DNA from: Neckera pumila
Taxonomy: Eukaryota > Streptophyta > Bryopsida > Hypnales > Neckeraceae
DNA: 64,000 nt
Direction of reading: 5' to 3'
Assembly: GCA_963969595.1 (NCBI GenBank)
Contig: OZ018416.1
Span: 8,386,065 to 8,450,064, forward strand
Of the stretch, positions 49,636 through 60,984 are shown in pieces. Below the pieces are notes generated by a model, which saw nothing but the letters and a program-made list of their open reading frames with translations, searched no databases and was not told the origin of the DNA. Positions within the stretch are counted from its first letter, which is position 1. Every line of letters begins with the position of its first letter. Both the position numbers and the translations under genes were made by a program.

Positions 49636-49815
49636 TCTGCCCGCCACACTAAGAGAAAGGATCTTTTGTGCCAGCCACACTGAGAGAAAGGATCTTTTGT
49701 GCCATAACTTTTGATCCCGAGCACCAATTGAAATAAAAATTATATTCTAAGAGTAATAATGAGTTTTTTCCAATTGAAATAAAAATTATATTCTGAGAGT
49801 AATAATGAGTTTTTT
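49636..49815. repeat. Two adjacent tandem duplications
   Basis: gccacactaagagaaaggat at about 49637 is repeated as gccacactgagagaaaggat about 33 bp on. ccaattgaaataaaaattat at 49723 is repeated about 50 bp on near 49769, with taataatgagtttttt closing both units. Confidence 0.88.
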
Positions 49816-49829
49816 TGTTTTCATAAATT

Positions 49830-49935
49830 TAGAGGTGATGTTTGCATTTGATGTTAAAGAGTGTTATTACTAAGGGTCTTAGGAACAAATTTAGATTTAC
49901 TTCTAGATTGGATTCACGTTGCAAACATCACCTCT
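49830..49935. repeat. 106-bp element with perfect 17-bp inverted ends
   Basis: tagaggtgatgtttgca at 49829-49845 is the exact reverse complement of tgcaaacatcacctcta at about 49919-49935. It could be a small MITE or a stem-loop. It follows directly on the truncated end of copy E. Confidence 0.7.
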
Positions 49936-50028
49936 AACATTAGTGTTTTCAACAAAGTTGTAACTAAATTCATCCTAATTCATAAATCATTGAGGCGAAG
50001 AGTAAATGAGACATTGTAAAGAATGCAT

Positions 50029-50165
50029 TAGAATTTCTCCATTTCATTTGGAGCTGAAAAATCCACAAGGTTATTGAAATCAACAAGAACTTCCCTTAGA
50101 ATTTCTCCATTTCATTTGGAGCTGAAAAATCCACAAGGTTATTGAAATCAACAAGAACTTCCCTT
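50029..50165. repeat. 68-bp tandem duplication
   Basis: tagaatttctccatttcatt begins at 50029 and again 68 bases on; the two units look identical through acaagaacttccctta. Confidence 0.93.
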
Positions 50166-50404
50166 AACTTGTAAAGATGTTGAAGCCAGAAAGTGACTTG
50201 TGAATGGTCAAATAGTCTGTTTTTCAATCAAAAAATGGCTTATTTTCATCCAATATTTGTATTAAAACTTTGTTATTAGCATGTAATAATACCATCGACT
50301 TAAGTTGAAGCCTTATTAGTGGTATTTTGATTTTATATAAAAACATGATTACAATACAAGATTGCAATACAAAGATATCTAAATCAATTTTCATTAGTGC
50401 AATC

Positions 50405-50505
50405 ATGAAATTTAATCTCAAAAATTGACTAAATAATGATTTTTTTTTAATCTAGAAATTGAATCTCAAAAATTGACTAAATAATGAGTTTTTTTTAATC
50501 AAGAC
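50405..50505. repeat. 51-bp tandem duplication
   Basis: atctcaaaaattgactaaat and the following aatgattttttttaatc / aatgagttttttttaatc occur twice, about 50 bases apart. Confidence 0.88.
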
Positions 50506-50542
50506 ATGGTATGTTTGTTTGAGATTCCCAATAGTGAATAGT

Positions 50543-50827
50543 CATTAGAAGAGATTGGAGGGCATTAGAGGGCCGTTTTAGGCCTGTTCCTCAATATGGC
50601 CAAATTTGTGAATAGCCGGTACGGGCTATCAAAATTCTTTTTTTTTTTTTAAAAAAAAAAAATTCTCTCCCAAATATCATTTCAAGCCAATTTTTTTTTA
50701 ATTTTTTTTTTTCAAAAATGACGTGGCACTCTCTTGACCACATCAACTAGCAGCTCTCCTGCGTTTCTACAATATGGGAACGTAGGATAACTTGCGGTCT
50801 CTTGGAAGCCTCAAATCTCTTCTAATG
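50543..50827. mobile_element. CATTAG...CTAATG MITE, second subfamily, 285 bp
   Basis: Left end cattagaagagattggaggg, right end gcctcaaatctcttctaatg; these are inverted repeats of about 20 bp. The interior parallels the element at 35627-35885 (agggccgtttta, ggcctgttcc, poly-T and poly-A runs, aaaatgacgtggcac, cttgaccacatcaa). Confidence 0.8.
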
Positions 50828-53089
50828 ATTATATGATTATATAAATTACCTCGTTACAATATTATTGACTTTTCTAAACTAAGATGCTTCATCCATGGAT
50901 TATCCAAAATAGTGAATTTGGACCACCAAGGTTCACTCTATAATGATGCAAGGGCCTCAAAATGTTTGATGGATGATAGAGAATCATTCTATATAAGACA
51001 AAAGTGTAAATATTCATCTTTGAAATTTTGTGTGAAAAAGGGAGGTCTTTCAAATAAGTTTGACCAGTCCTCCAATGAGTGTTCTTGGTGTATTTTTAGC
51101 AAATGGATTCACACGGTACTCAAAAGGATGATTTCCACAGTGACCAACCCGCCCCGTGTTCCATTGTCAAAATTTCCAAGAAGAGAAGAGTATATGATGG
51201 AATTGGTCCATGGGTTCAAAAAAAAAGAAGAAAAAAGTCTAAGGTATGATTTTTTCACATTCACACTACAGTCCTGAATTTCAAGCACCACGTGATCAAA
51301 AAGAAAACAACTCGTGCTGAACCAGGCTGTCAGTCTGAGTCATGTGCCCCAATGATAACCCAGCGTGTGTATCCAGAAAAGTCCCAGCCAGCAGATAAGC
51401 TTGTGAACGTGTTCCCAACAATAAAGGAAACCGCCCCATGAGTCTATGACTTGCAGAATTACTAGTTTTGTCTTCATGCCATTGTTGAAATTTCTAAATT
51501 TGCTTTCCACACACACAAAGACAAATTTGAGAAATGACAAGAGCAATTGAAAAAATACATATATTTTTTCAACAAAGTATGAATTTGTTATGAATTTTTG
51601 AAAGTGTGTTGCTTGAATGGATCCAAAAGTGTCTAGATAGACCACGATATTGTAAGTGAAGATTTCACTTGAGTGTTGAAATAGTTCCTTTTTCACACAC
51701 AAATGGGTTTCAGACAGTTGGAACTATTGGTAGTAGTGTTTCGGCCTTTTGGTGTTTGAATTATTATATGTTCAATGGCAACTTCTAGTTTTTTTATGTT
51801 TTGGGAAACCTACCATGCAAGGCTTAAGGCATGATGTAGGTTTTCAGAATTGCTCAAAAACTTAGGCAATATGAATGAAAAATTTCTACAATATTTCAAA
51901 CATTTCACTTGTAATATTCCAAACATTCAAGCATTCCAAAAAATAATTAATTTATGTTTGAATATAACCTTCACATAGGATACCTCCAAGCTAGCCAACA
52001 AAAATTGTATCCATGATGGTCATCTTACTCACCTAAAGCAGTCACAATATTTCTCAGTGTGGGCACAATATGATGGCCTAAAAAAATCACAACCTGTGAC
52101 GAACTTACACTCTAAAAGGTCAAAATTAGCTCCTCCTGCAGTCAATAATCTTTCCATTATAATATTGTCACCTAAGACATTGATTGTAGACACTAACTCA
52201 ACCTAATGTAGTCCAAATCTCATTTAGTAAGAAGATTTGTCGTAGGTTGATGCAAGACGTGATGGATTATTTTCTAAGTGTCGATAATGGGTCTTTGCCT
52301 ATTGTGTGATGGTTTACCTTAATGCATTCCATCTCTTCTTGATTTGGCACCATGGGCTAGAGTGCACCATTTCAAAATAAATGTCAACTTTTTGCCAGAT
52401 AAAATAATCCTTTTTTAATAGAAATTTTCCATTTCTATTAAAAATGTGGATGAAGTTGCCTAATTTGAGTGTACATGAATATGACTGAAGAGTGTTTTTA
52501 TGTCAAAAACACTGATGAATGTAGATATAGTGCTTCACCAAAGTTAAAAAAGTTAAAAAAAGAATTGTAATGCATTCACAACCAATTTGTGTGAAATGTC
52601 GAGCAGTTGAAGATCTTTGTTATAAAATGGTACTACTTTATTACATGATTACAAGGACCAGTAAGCAATAGTACCCGTAAGTAGTGATACAAAAATCCTA
52701 TTATGCAATTTAAAAGAATTTTGCATAATATAAAATATAATTGCCATTGTTTGTCTTACACAATATACATTCAATTCTTGAGCAATTCCAACCAAGAATA
52801 TCAAGTCAGTAGGCAAATTTGGATTTAGAAAAAGCAAAACTCCATTTTGGGTGAATTTTGTTTCATTTAAAGTTTACAGTTTTACATGATAATTGATTAA
52901 AAAACATCGGTGATGAATTTTTTAATTCAATTGCATAGATATGTAAGAAACATCCATATGCACATGTTTCATATTAAAAAAAATATACTATTAAGAAACA
53001 AAATATGATCTATGAAGAGTTCAATGTGAGGAGTTGCATGACCAAATTTTATAAAAATAGATATCTTTATAATTTAACTAGATTTAGAA
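50828..53089. other. AT-rich intergenic DNA
   Basis: A 121-codon frame at 50912-51277 (plus) and a 120-codon frame at 51340-51702 (minus) show no family and look like chance openings. 52345-52545 is the partner of the dispersed repeat at 41610-41815. Nothing else recognised. Confidence 0.5.
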
Positions 53090-53330
53090 ATCAAACTTTT
53101 TTTATTTCAAGTTTAATTTTTTTGTTGCCCACCCTTGCCTATTTGGGGCTTATTGTGGCATAACTTTTGATAAGGGTATTGATTGAAATAAAAATTATAT
53201 TCCTAGAAAGCTAATCAATTTTTCTATCTTGAAAAAAATTCAAAATAAACTTGCCAAAAATTGAGATCTTAGGTACTTGCCTGAACCTGTAAGAGATTCT
53301 TGAAAAAACTCTTAGGACTTTAGGAATTAA
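53090..53330 (+). mobile_element. TTAA-ended element, copy F (3-prime fragment)
   Basis: Contains ttgttgcccacccttgcc, ggcataacttttgataagg and attgaaataaaaattatatt, as in copies A and B, and ends in cttaggactttaggaattaa at 53330. The 5-prime part is missing. Confidence 0.65.
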
Positions 53331-53485
53331 GGATAAAAGTAGTATGACTTTTAGGAAATTAGAGTCACATCCACTAATATGAAAAATGAGAGCATCTCAA
53401 GGGCCATTAAAACAATCTTTGATTTCTATGTTTCCTTTTTCCTTTTTCACTAAGTATGCAGCTCCAACATTTTAGCCAAGACTAC

Positions 53486-53607
53486 CAATTCTCCAAGATT
53501 CTGCAGAATATTTTGGTTTTCTATGTAATTGCAATACGATTTCTAGCAATTCTCCAAGATTTTGTAGAATATTTTGATTTTCTATATAACTACAATAGGA
53601 TTTCTAG
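53486..53607. repeat. 61-bp tandem duplication
   Basis: caattctccaagattctgca at 53486 recurs as caattctccaagattttgta at 53547. About nine substitutions separate the units, so this is older than the duplications at 49-50 kb. Confidence 0.88.
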
Positions 53608-53813
53608 CATTTTTCAACAAAACTTCTATCAAACCTAGCTAAATAATTACGGTTTCTTCCTAAATTTCTTCATATAAAATTGTAGCCAAATTTCAAAATA
53701 TTCTAGAAATTTGGCAATTATTTCATCCAAATAAAAATGGTTGATATAGATTACTCTTTCATTAGCCTATGTGTCACTCATCTAACTCCTCAAGTTTCTA
53801 CAACATTGTATAA

Positions 53814-54771
53814 TTAACCCCTAAGTGTTCATTCAATGTACGCAAGAAATCTCGGGTTGGTTCCTACAAAGTCTCTTTTAGTTGGATGTTCATGAAATTT
53901 GGATACAAATTACAAAGTGCAAACAAATACTTCCTTAGTGAATTTTTTTTTTTTTTTGATTTGGTGCCCAGATCAAAAGTTATGTTGCCTTGAACTTTTA
54001 GGGCAGCTTGAGCAATTTGGAAATCTTTTGGAAATCTTTTGCAAGAAAGATCATCAACTTTTGAACTTTGGCATGCATGTAACTAATAAAATGTGGCATA
54101 CAATAGTCCAAAGAAAAACAAATTTAGTTTTCAAATCACATTCTAAGAGGAGTCAAACTTTGTTAGCTAAGTTGGGGCGGTTTCAAGAAAAAAAAAAATT
54201 TTCTAACTTCAAGGCCTATTATCTTGCAATCTATGAAGTCAAAATTTTTGAAATTTCTTGCACATATTCCAAATGTTTGTCTCTAACTTTTCACCGTTTG
54301 GATTCCAAATAAAAAATTTTCTCATTGCACAAGAAATAATAAAAAAATGAGTAGTGTATTGCCAATTCACTTAACCTCCTTGCATTGCAGGGTGATTTAG
54401 TGTAAGCTAGACATCTCAGTTGCCTCTAAAAATTTTCATGAGTGAACCTAACATCATATAATTGTGAATGGTCAAAATCCTCATGTTTGTGTAGAGCAAA
54501 ATATTTACTCCAAGAGGGTTCAAAGTCTACTGTCCCTATTTTGCAAGAATGAAAAAAAGTTTTTTTTCTCACCTCAAACGTTACAATCTTTCAATCCGCA
54601 TGGTCAAATGGGCTGAAATTTTTTCCACACTCTAGTATAATACTTTAATTCAATTTTGTACTGTTAAAGTTTCAAAACAAAGTTTTCATTTTCATTTTTG
54701 AATAACATACCAAATAACCACAGTTTTTGACAATGTGTCCCTGAAAAACCCCTCGGTCCTTTAGGGGTTAA
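53814..54771 (-). mobile_element. TTAA-ended element, copy I (958 bp)
   Basis: Starts TTAACCCCTAAGTGTTC at 53814 and ends cggtcctttaggggttaa at 54771. tttggtgcccagatcaaaag near 53963 is the reverse-orientation counterpart of the caccaattgaaa block. A 137-codon frame at 53899-54312 lies inside and shows no transposase motif. Confidence 0.7.
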
Positions 54772-54818
54772 GGCAATGGTTGATCTTCCCCACGTTGGGA
54801 AGGTGATATGCTTTGCTA

Positions 54819-54955
54819 GATGCCTGAAAAGAACTTAATAATTGATTTCAGCAATTGGGATTGGTTGAAGAGCCATATAAGACGAAGATGCCTGGGAAGG
54901 ACTTATAGTTGAATTCAAGGATTGAGGTTGGTTAAGGAACCATATAATAAGACAC
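54819..54955. repeat. About 68-bp tandem duplication, diverged
   Basis: gatgcctgaaaagaacttaa ... ttgaagagccatataagac is repeated as gatgcctgggaaggacttat ... ttaaggaaccatataataagac. Diverged, with small indels. Confidence 0.8.
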
Positions 54956-55583
54956 TTTTATTCACTGTAGGTATCTCCTTTCCCTTGCTACCTCATTGGT
55001 AAACAATGTTATCTCCACATATGAAACTTAGGTGAACAGATTCTTCATGTACGCCAACCATGCAACCATCCATGTGAAGATAGTTTGGAGTTCCTCTCTC
55101 TCTCTCTTTCTTTCATTCTTTCCATTTCCAAAGTGGAACGGGACTCATTCTGTTCATAGAAAATGCACATGCATGTTCAGTATCCGGCACTTGGGCATCA
55201 GCTTTTCCATGTGAAGGCAAGGACGTGGCTTTGTACGTAACTTTTTCCCGACAGAGTTACTGTCATGCATGACTCTCAACTTCAAGCAAGTTACTTCAGT
55301 TCTGCAGCAGGGGCGGAGTCCTTTCAACCCAGACTATTGTCCAATTAATTTGTTCATTTCTGCCCTGGTTTTGTTAATCAAAATTCAGTTGGGTAAATAG
55401 ATAACAAAAACACACAAAGAAAAAAAACAAAAACACAAAAACACAAAAGAACGACAGCCGTTCACCCAGAGTCCCAGACTATTGTCCAATTAACAATCTG
55501 TCTGATCAAATTCCTCATAAATTCCTCTCCACCCAACTTGTAAGGTACTGATGCAATCAATCCATCAATCTAACTACACTAAG
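54956..55583. other. Intergenic DNA with simple repeats
   Basis: A (CT)n tract at about 55097-55115, a caaaaacacaaaa-rich stretch at about 55405-55450, and a direct repeat cagactattgtccaattaa at about 55333 and 55475. No gene recognised. Confidence 0.55.
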
Positions 55584-56089
55584 TACACAAAATAGTGAAA
55601 TTAGGTTGCCCCGTACTAATTTCTCAACATTCAACACTATATAAATATGTATAGTCATTGCAAAAGGATGCAATAATGAAGGAACTATGTGTGTTGTATG
55701 GGTTGGTACACTGTTCATGGCTCAAGTTTAGAGAACTCCATGCGCCTCCATGTGGACAAGCAATGGCTTATAAGCTAACTTCTCTATGTGAAGGCAACTT
55801 AATTGTTAAGGCAATCCAATTTCACTATTTTGTGTAGTGAACTTGGATTGCCTTGACAATTAAGTTACCTTACTCCAAAGAAGTTATCTTATATTAACTC
55901 ATGATTGATTGCTTGTCCAGATGGAGGCACAAGCCATTCTCTAATCCCGAGCCATAAATCAATGTACCAATCCATACAACACACATGTTTCCCACATCAC
56001 TGCATCCTTCTATAGTATATTAATATTAATATAGTGTTGAATGTCGAGATATTATTGTGGGGCAACCTAATTTTCCTATTTAGTGTACA
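55584..56089. mobile_element. 506-bp inverted repeat (foldback element) with internal copies of its own ends
   Basis: Arms of about 250 bp pair around base 55836: gtacacaaaatagtgaaatt at 55584 against the reverse complement of the segment ending gtgtac at 56089; gtgttgtatgggttggtaca (55691) against tgtaccaatccatacaacac (55963); and ggacaagcaatg (55754) against gattgcttgtcc (55908). The motif acacaaaatagtgaaattrg, then gttgcc or attgcc, occurs four times, at both outer ends and twice at the centre, so the structure is like two short inverted elements joined head to head. No coding capacity. Confidence 0.85.
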
Positions 56090-58940
56090 GAGAAGAAAGA
56101 CTAAATTCATATATGGATGAAGTGTCTATTGGAAATGGCTCAACTATCTAAGCCTTGTGAATCTAACATAAAAACACGCAAAATTGTTAAAATAAGCAAT
56201 TCAGCATAATTGGAGGTACCTTTTTTTAAGAATTTTTTTTCTAGTATTAGCAATTGAAAATCACAACTTTTCAAAACATTAAAATTTGGACAAGGCATAT
56301 ATATACTACAAATTTTCAAAGTAAAACTCCCTACGCCACTAAAATTGTCACAATACTTAGTCATAATACCAAAATATAGACAAATAGCAGTCAACTAATC
56401 ATAGTTAAGTATGGAATGGTTTAATTGCACTTTGGGTAGAAGTCTACTTGTCAAGAATGCATACATACTTAGATGGTTTTGGGTGTTTTAATCTAAAATG
56501 ACAAACTCCATCCTTGATGCCTCTATTAGAAAGTAGACCCTATAAAGAATTGGCATGTTCCTTTCCTTGAGAAATTCTCAGGTCCCTATACGACGACAAG
56601 GTCATTTGACCCTATCATAGTTGGGTGGATTATGGTAGTAAGCCCTTCCCTCCATTGCACGGGGTTGAACTCATGGCCACCACATTGTAGGTGCTTGCAT
56701 TCCAACTACTCTAATAATGAAATTTAGCGTTACCAAGCTAATTGATTTGAATATTCTATAAATTTTTATCCACAATGAAGATTTTTACCCAAAACATAGA
56801 TATCATTAGTATTCAAAGAGAAGAATCTCTATAAACATAGTTGGCAAAAAATATACATCAAGAATAAAAACATAGGATTTTCAAATCAATTAGTGTGATT
56901 AACACTAAATTTCATTATTAGAGTAATATTGGACCTTGCTTTATAATATTGAGTGTTTACAAGTATCCAAGTGATCCCTTTTGCATCCTTGAAAAGAGGG
57001 TCCCCAAAATGAGATTAAAATTAATGATGTTTTGGAAAAGAAAGAGCTAATCACATTCTTCTTGAAAATATATAACTTAACCTCCTTATGTATTTCATAC
57101 ATGATAATGCATATTTTTTTTTTCTGCGATCTAAATAAGGGAGCTTAATCAATGGTTATGCAATGTTATAAATTAAACATGTTTGTTTGTTTTCTAGACA
57201 GTAGCTCCAAATTTTGGTTGAGGTTACTAATTTTTGATATTTTAGAATAGTCCTTTTATTATTTCTATAGTAACAATGTGGTTTTAGCATTTTTAACAAA
57301 AATTTAACAAAATTGTTATAAAATCTAATGAATAATTACTTTGTTTTACTTGAATTTGTAAAAGAATTTTGCTAAACTCAAACATTTATTGAAATTTGAT
57401 GATTTGTCAAAAAAAGAGCAATTATTTCATGTAGACAATTGGAGGTCTTTGATAAATAATGTTGTTGAAATTATATGTAATTTGTTGGTTTCTATTTATT
57501 TATGAACTTTTCCACCTATAATGTTGTATAATTTGATTTTTATTCTCCCTAGGATCCTAAAGAAAGAAGTGTCTTCCTTCCCAAGAATCTTGGAGAGGCT
57601 TCTACTTCATATTGATATGCAAGAAACAAAAATAGATCATTCTATTTTTATTGAGAGGCGCTTTGCATGTCAAGGAAGGCTAAAGGACCCTCCAATAAAG
57701 GTTATTAATTTTATGCCTATGCAAATTTAATTTGACACATAGGTGGTAGTTTGCAAGCCCCATGTTTTGCGGATCCCCACTTGCTCTACATCTTCAATGG
57801 AGTTTGGATTCTATGAATATTGCATTGAGAATTGAGGATTTTGGTAGAGCTAACTATGCTGCAACATCCTATTCTATTTTCATGTCTTTGGCTAGTTGAG
57901 AGAATTGAAGATGTATAAATTGTAGATTGAAAATTTCATCTTTCATTGTTTTGAGGCTTTTCATGTAGCAAAAGCTGGCATAAGCTTTAAAGTATGCAAT
58001 ACAATGAGCTTTTGCAATTATTGCAAATGCAATGAAAAATAGAGATCCATGCTTGTTAATTACAAACTCCATTTATTGACAAATTCCTTAGAATTGCAAG
58101 TAAACAAGTCCAATACATTTTGCCTCAAGCCATTTTTATAGGAAATGTATTGACTTTCTTAATATTATGCCAATGAACTTTTCTATATTTTTTTCTATAT
58201 TTTTATATAAATATATTATTTACTTTATAAAAGAAGATTTAAGAAAAGAAATTCAAGCACCAACTAATATGAACAAGATATTATTTGGACAAACTATGGA
58301 GCAAATGACACAAGCAAGTGAATCCGCAAAACATGGGTCCTATCCTATAAAACCAAACGCTGTATATTCTTGCCTTAACTATCAATTCCCTCTATTCATG
58401 ACATACTAATAACATTGTTAACCAACGCTACAAAGGTCCCCTTTTGCTTCCACAGGAAGTGGGAACCACCCAGCATGGCATCTTTCCAACTAGGCCAATG
58501 ACTTTCTTGCAACCTTCCACTCATCCAATGAAATTAGCATTGCAACTTCCCAGCCATCCAATCATTCTTTACAGATTATAATTAAATTCTTTCCTATAAG
58601 GCATCCAAGAAGGCATAATCCTTCCTCAAAGGGGGAACACTTCAGGTTGGTTAACAATGTTATGATGTGGGCAGTTTCCAATACAACTATATTCAACACT
58701 TTGAAAATTCATAAGATATTCATACGTCGACCATAAAGTCTAAAATCCCTCCATAAGACCCAACACAAAAGTCTTACCCAGTCCAATGGCATGATTTTGC
58801 TCCTTGACTTCACCACACTTTATCAAAATTCATGACATTAACTTATACAGCATGTGTGACGGAGTCTATCTCTACTTGAACCACACTCTAACCCTAATTC
58901 ACACGTTTTTTAGGAGTTGTTAAGCTGACCTAATTTCAAT
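56090..58940. other. AT-rich intergenic DNA
   Basis: Short frames only (for example 57521-57730 plus, 58167-58409 plus), none recognised. No bounded repeat identified. Confidence 0.55.
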
Positions 58941-59222
58941 GTGAAGATGATCGAATCTTCAGGTAAAGTTGCAGTTCTAGCCAGCCAGTCCAACCAGCAA
59001 CCCAAAGGCACCGATGATGATGATCCATCACACCTGAGCCAAGCTTGCCAGAGACAGACGAACCTCAAGATGGAAAAGAAAAGAAAAAATTCTTGCATCA
59101 AAAAGCAGGAAGCACGAGCCGCAGGGACGGACACGTTCAATTCGGGTCGGACTGAGTCAAACAGAAAACCCACCGCATCTCCTCTTGGAATCTTGTCGGA
59201 ATCAAAACGCATGCGTTCACAT
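58941..59222 (+). other. Possible coding exon, unrecognised
   Basis: Open from ATG 58947 with codon composition richer in GC than its surroundings, encoding a hydrophilic stretch with KGTDDDDPSHLSQAC, KMEKKRKNSC and LGILSESKRMRSHSQ. The frame then runs on into satellite sequence, where AG|gtccgt at 59229 could be a donor. No family or partner exon is identified; the frame on the opposite strand is also open. Treat as hypothetical. Confidence 0.2.
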
Positions 59223-59229
59223 TCACAGG

Positions 59230-60130
59230 TCCGTAGATTATTGCAGCTAAAATTTAGCAACCCTTCTCCCAAATTTGTGTTTTTGCTACAAAAAATGGGA
59301 GCACAGCAGTGTAAAAACCTGAGTTTTAAGCACATGTACTAAGCTTTTGCAGTGTCTTTCGCAACCTGGAGCTAACTTGCTTACAAAAATCGCAGTTGAG
59401 ACCACTTACTGTAGCCAACCCGTTTCCACAATTGTAGCTAAATTTAGCACAACGTTTCCCCCAAATTTTTAATGCTACGAAAATGCGAACACAGCAGTGT
59501 AAAAACCTGAATTTTAAGCACATGTAGTGAGCTCATTAGCAGTGTCTTTTGCACATGGAGCGAAGTTACTTATGCAAATCACATTTGAGACCACTCACCA
59601 TGTACTGCAACCAGTGTCCCCAATTGTAGATAAATGTAGTCAAACCTCTCCCCCATTTTTTTTGGGCTACAAAATTGTGAAAACAACATTGTAAAAACCT
59701 GAATTTTAAGCACATGTAAGGTAACTGCACCTTAAATCGCACAGTTACGACACTGTGTGAATAAACTACGAATTTTTAAAGTGCTGAAAATAGGTGCACC
59801 TAAAAACGATCATAGAGTCATATGAATAGTGAGAGTACATTTTAGGCAAGAATATCCATTGTGTGCTTTTAAGGAGTGTGCGATTTTAGGTGTAGTTACC
59901 TCACTGAGCTTATTAGCAGTGTCTTGCGCAACCTGGAGCGAACTTACTTATGAAAATCACATTTGAGACCACTCACCATATACTGCAACCAGTGTCCACA
60001 ATTGTAGCTCAATTTAGCAAAACCTCTCTCCATTCTTTTACGCTAGTTCCACAATTGTGAGCACAGCAGTGTAAAAAACCTCAATTTTCAGCCCATGGAG
60101 CAGCAGTGTCTTTCGCAAACTTGAGCTAAG
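59230..60130. repeat. Four-unit satellite, about 190-bp period, interrupted by a MITE
   Basis: Units carry ttgtagctaaatttagca (near 59237, 59431, 59617, 60000), then tctcccc, gctacaaaa, cacagcagtgtaaaaacctg and ttttaagcacatgta. The first three are spaced about 190 bp. The gap before the fourth is explained by the 181-bp insertion at 59720-59900. Confidence 0.85.
59720..59900. mobile_element. MITE, 181 bp, inserted in the satellite
   Basis: GGTAACTGCACCTTAAATCG at the left and the reverse complement of cgattttaggtgtagttacc at the right differ at two positions over 20. Comparing satellite units with and without the insert (cacatgta then ctgagct) shows that this segment is foreign. The target duplication is not clear. 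Confidence 0.82.
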
Positions 60131-60984
60131 CTTTACTTATGGTCCATGTGTTTCAAAAAAATATATATATCTATTTGAAAGTACTGATTGCAAGAACCTC
60201 ACTTAAACTATGCTCTCCTCCAGATATGGCGAGGACCAACCAACCAACCAACCAACCAACCAAATATGGTACAGTAGTTTTAACTTAGTTTTTTTTTTAG
60301 GCTGGGGCTCAAAGTTGGAGACGCGACCAGTGAAGACCTGCCTGCTGCTGCAGTCCTCGCCCCTACCTGCACTTTCTCTCGCCCTCACCTCCGTCTGCGT
60401 CCCCCATTCTTTCCTCTTGTGGTTCTACCATCCCACAATTATCACTCTTCACAGTTCACAGTTCACACCACGGTCGCCAGCGGGGTCGAAGATTTGCAAC
60501 ACAGACTGGCGGTGAAGATTGCAGTAGTGAGTAGTAGGCGACGAACGCGCATCTTCTTATTAATCTTCTTCTTCGTCACCGTCTTCTTCTTTTCGCTGGC
60601 TGTGGCGGGCGTCGTGGTTGGGGTTCCTGCGGGTATGGCGGACCAGGGCTAGAATTGTGTAAGTTGTGTGGTTGCTGGGTTCAAATAGGGAGTGCTTTAA
60701 GTTTGTAGCGAGAGGAGGGTCGCGTTAGTTTTAGGAGTAGTAGGAGTAGTAGTAGCACTGGTAGTGGCTATGTCGTTTTCCTTGTTAGGGGTTCCTGTGG
60801 CGTTTCCCTTGGTTGGGGTTCCTGCGGCTATGGCTTGGGGTTGACGAAGCTTCGTGGGTTTGGAATTTGAAGTGTCTGTGTGTTGGGTTTTTGTTCTAGA
60901 GTGTTTTTTCTTAGTTGTGTGTGTGTAGGCTTGTTTCGTTTCGTTTTGTTTTTGGTGAGAGGTTATTAGAAAGCAGCAGTAGCG
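60131..60984 (+). promoter_or_regulatory. Upstream region and leader of the AP2 gene
   Basis: Contains a (CCAA)7 microsatellite at about 60233-60262, then GC-rich pyrimidine-heavy sequence. Several upstream start codons precede the gene, including a 77-codon frame at 60419-60652. The segment gttggggttcctgcggg(c)tatgg occurs near 60616 and 60810, with a partial copy near 60786. No TATA box is clear; the leader appears long. Confidence 0.35.

Larger units (their letters stand above)
48780..49823 (+). mobile_element. TTAA-ended element, copy E (3-prime end lost)
   Basis: Starts TTAATCCCTAAAGTCCCAAG at 48780. Shares gatcttgtacttcacttgtc, ttgaaataaaaattatattc and ccataactttt-type landmarks with copies A, C and G. 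The 3-prime terminus is not present. Three short tandem duplications lie within it (49231-49420, 49636-49700, 49723-49815). Confidence 0.7.

Noticed and set aside
51340..51702. 120-codon minus-strand frame
   Set aside because: No motif, no splice support and no similarity I can recognise; overlapping frames on the other strand are equally open.
53899..54312. 137-codon frame as a possible transposase
   Set aside because: It lies inside TTAA element copy I, shows no catalytic motif and has composition expected of AT-rich non-coding DNA.
58910..59335. 141-codon minus-strand frame opposite the 58941 frame
   Set aside because: It reads into the satellite and has no recognisable domain; the plus-strand frame was kept only as a low-confidence possibility.
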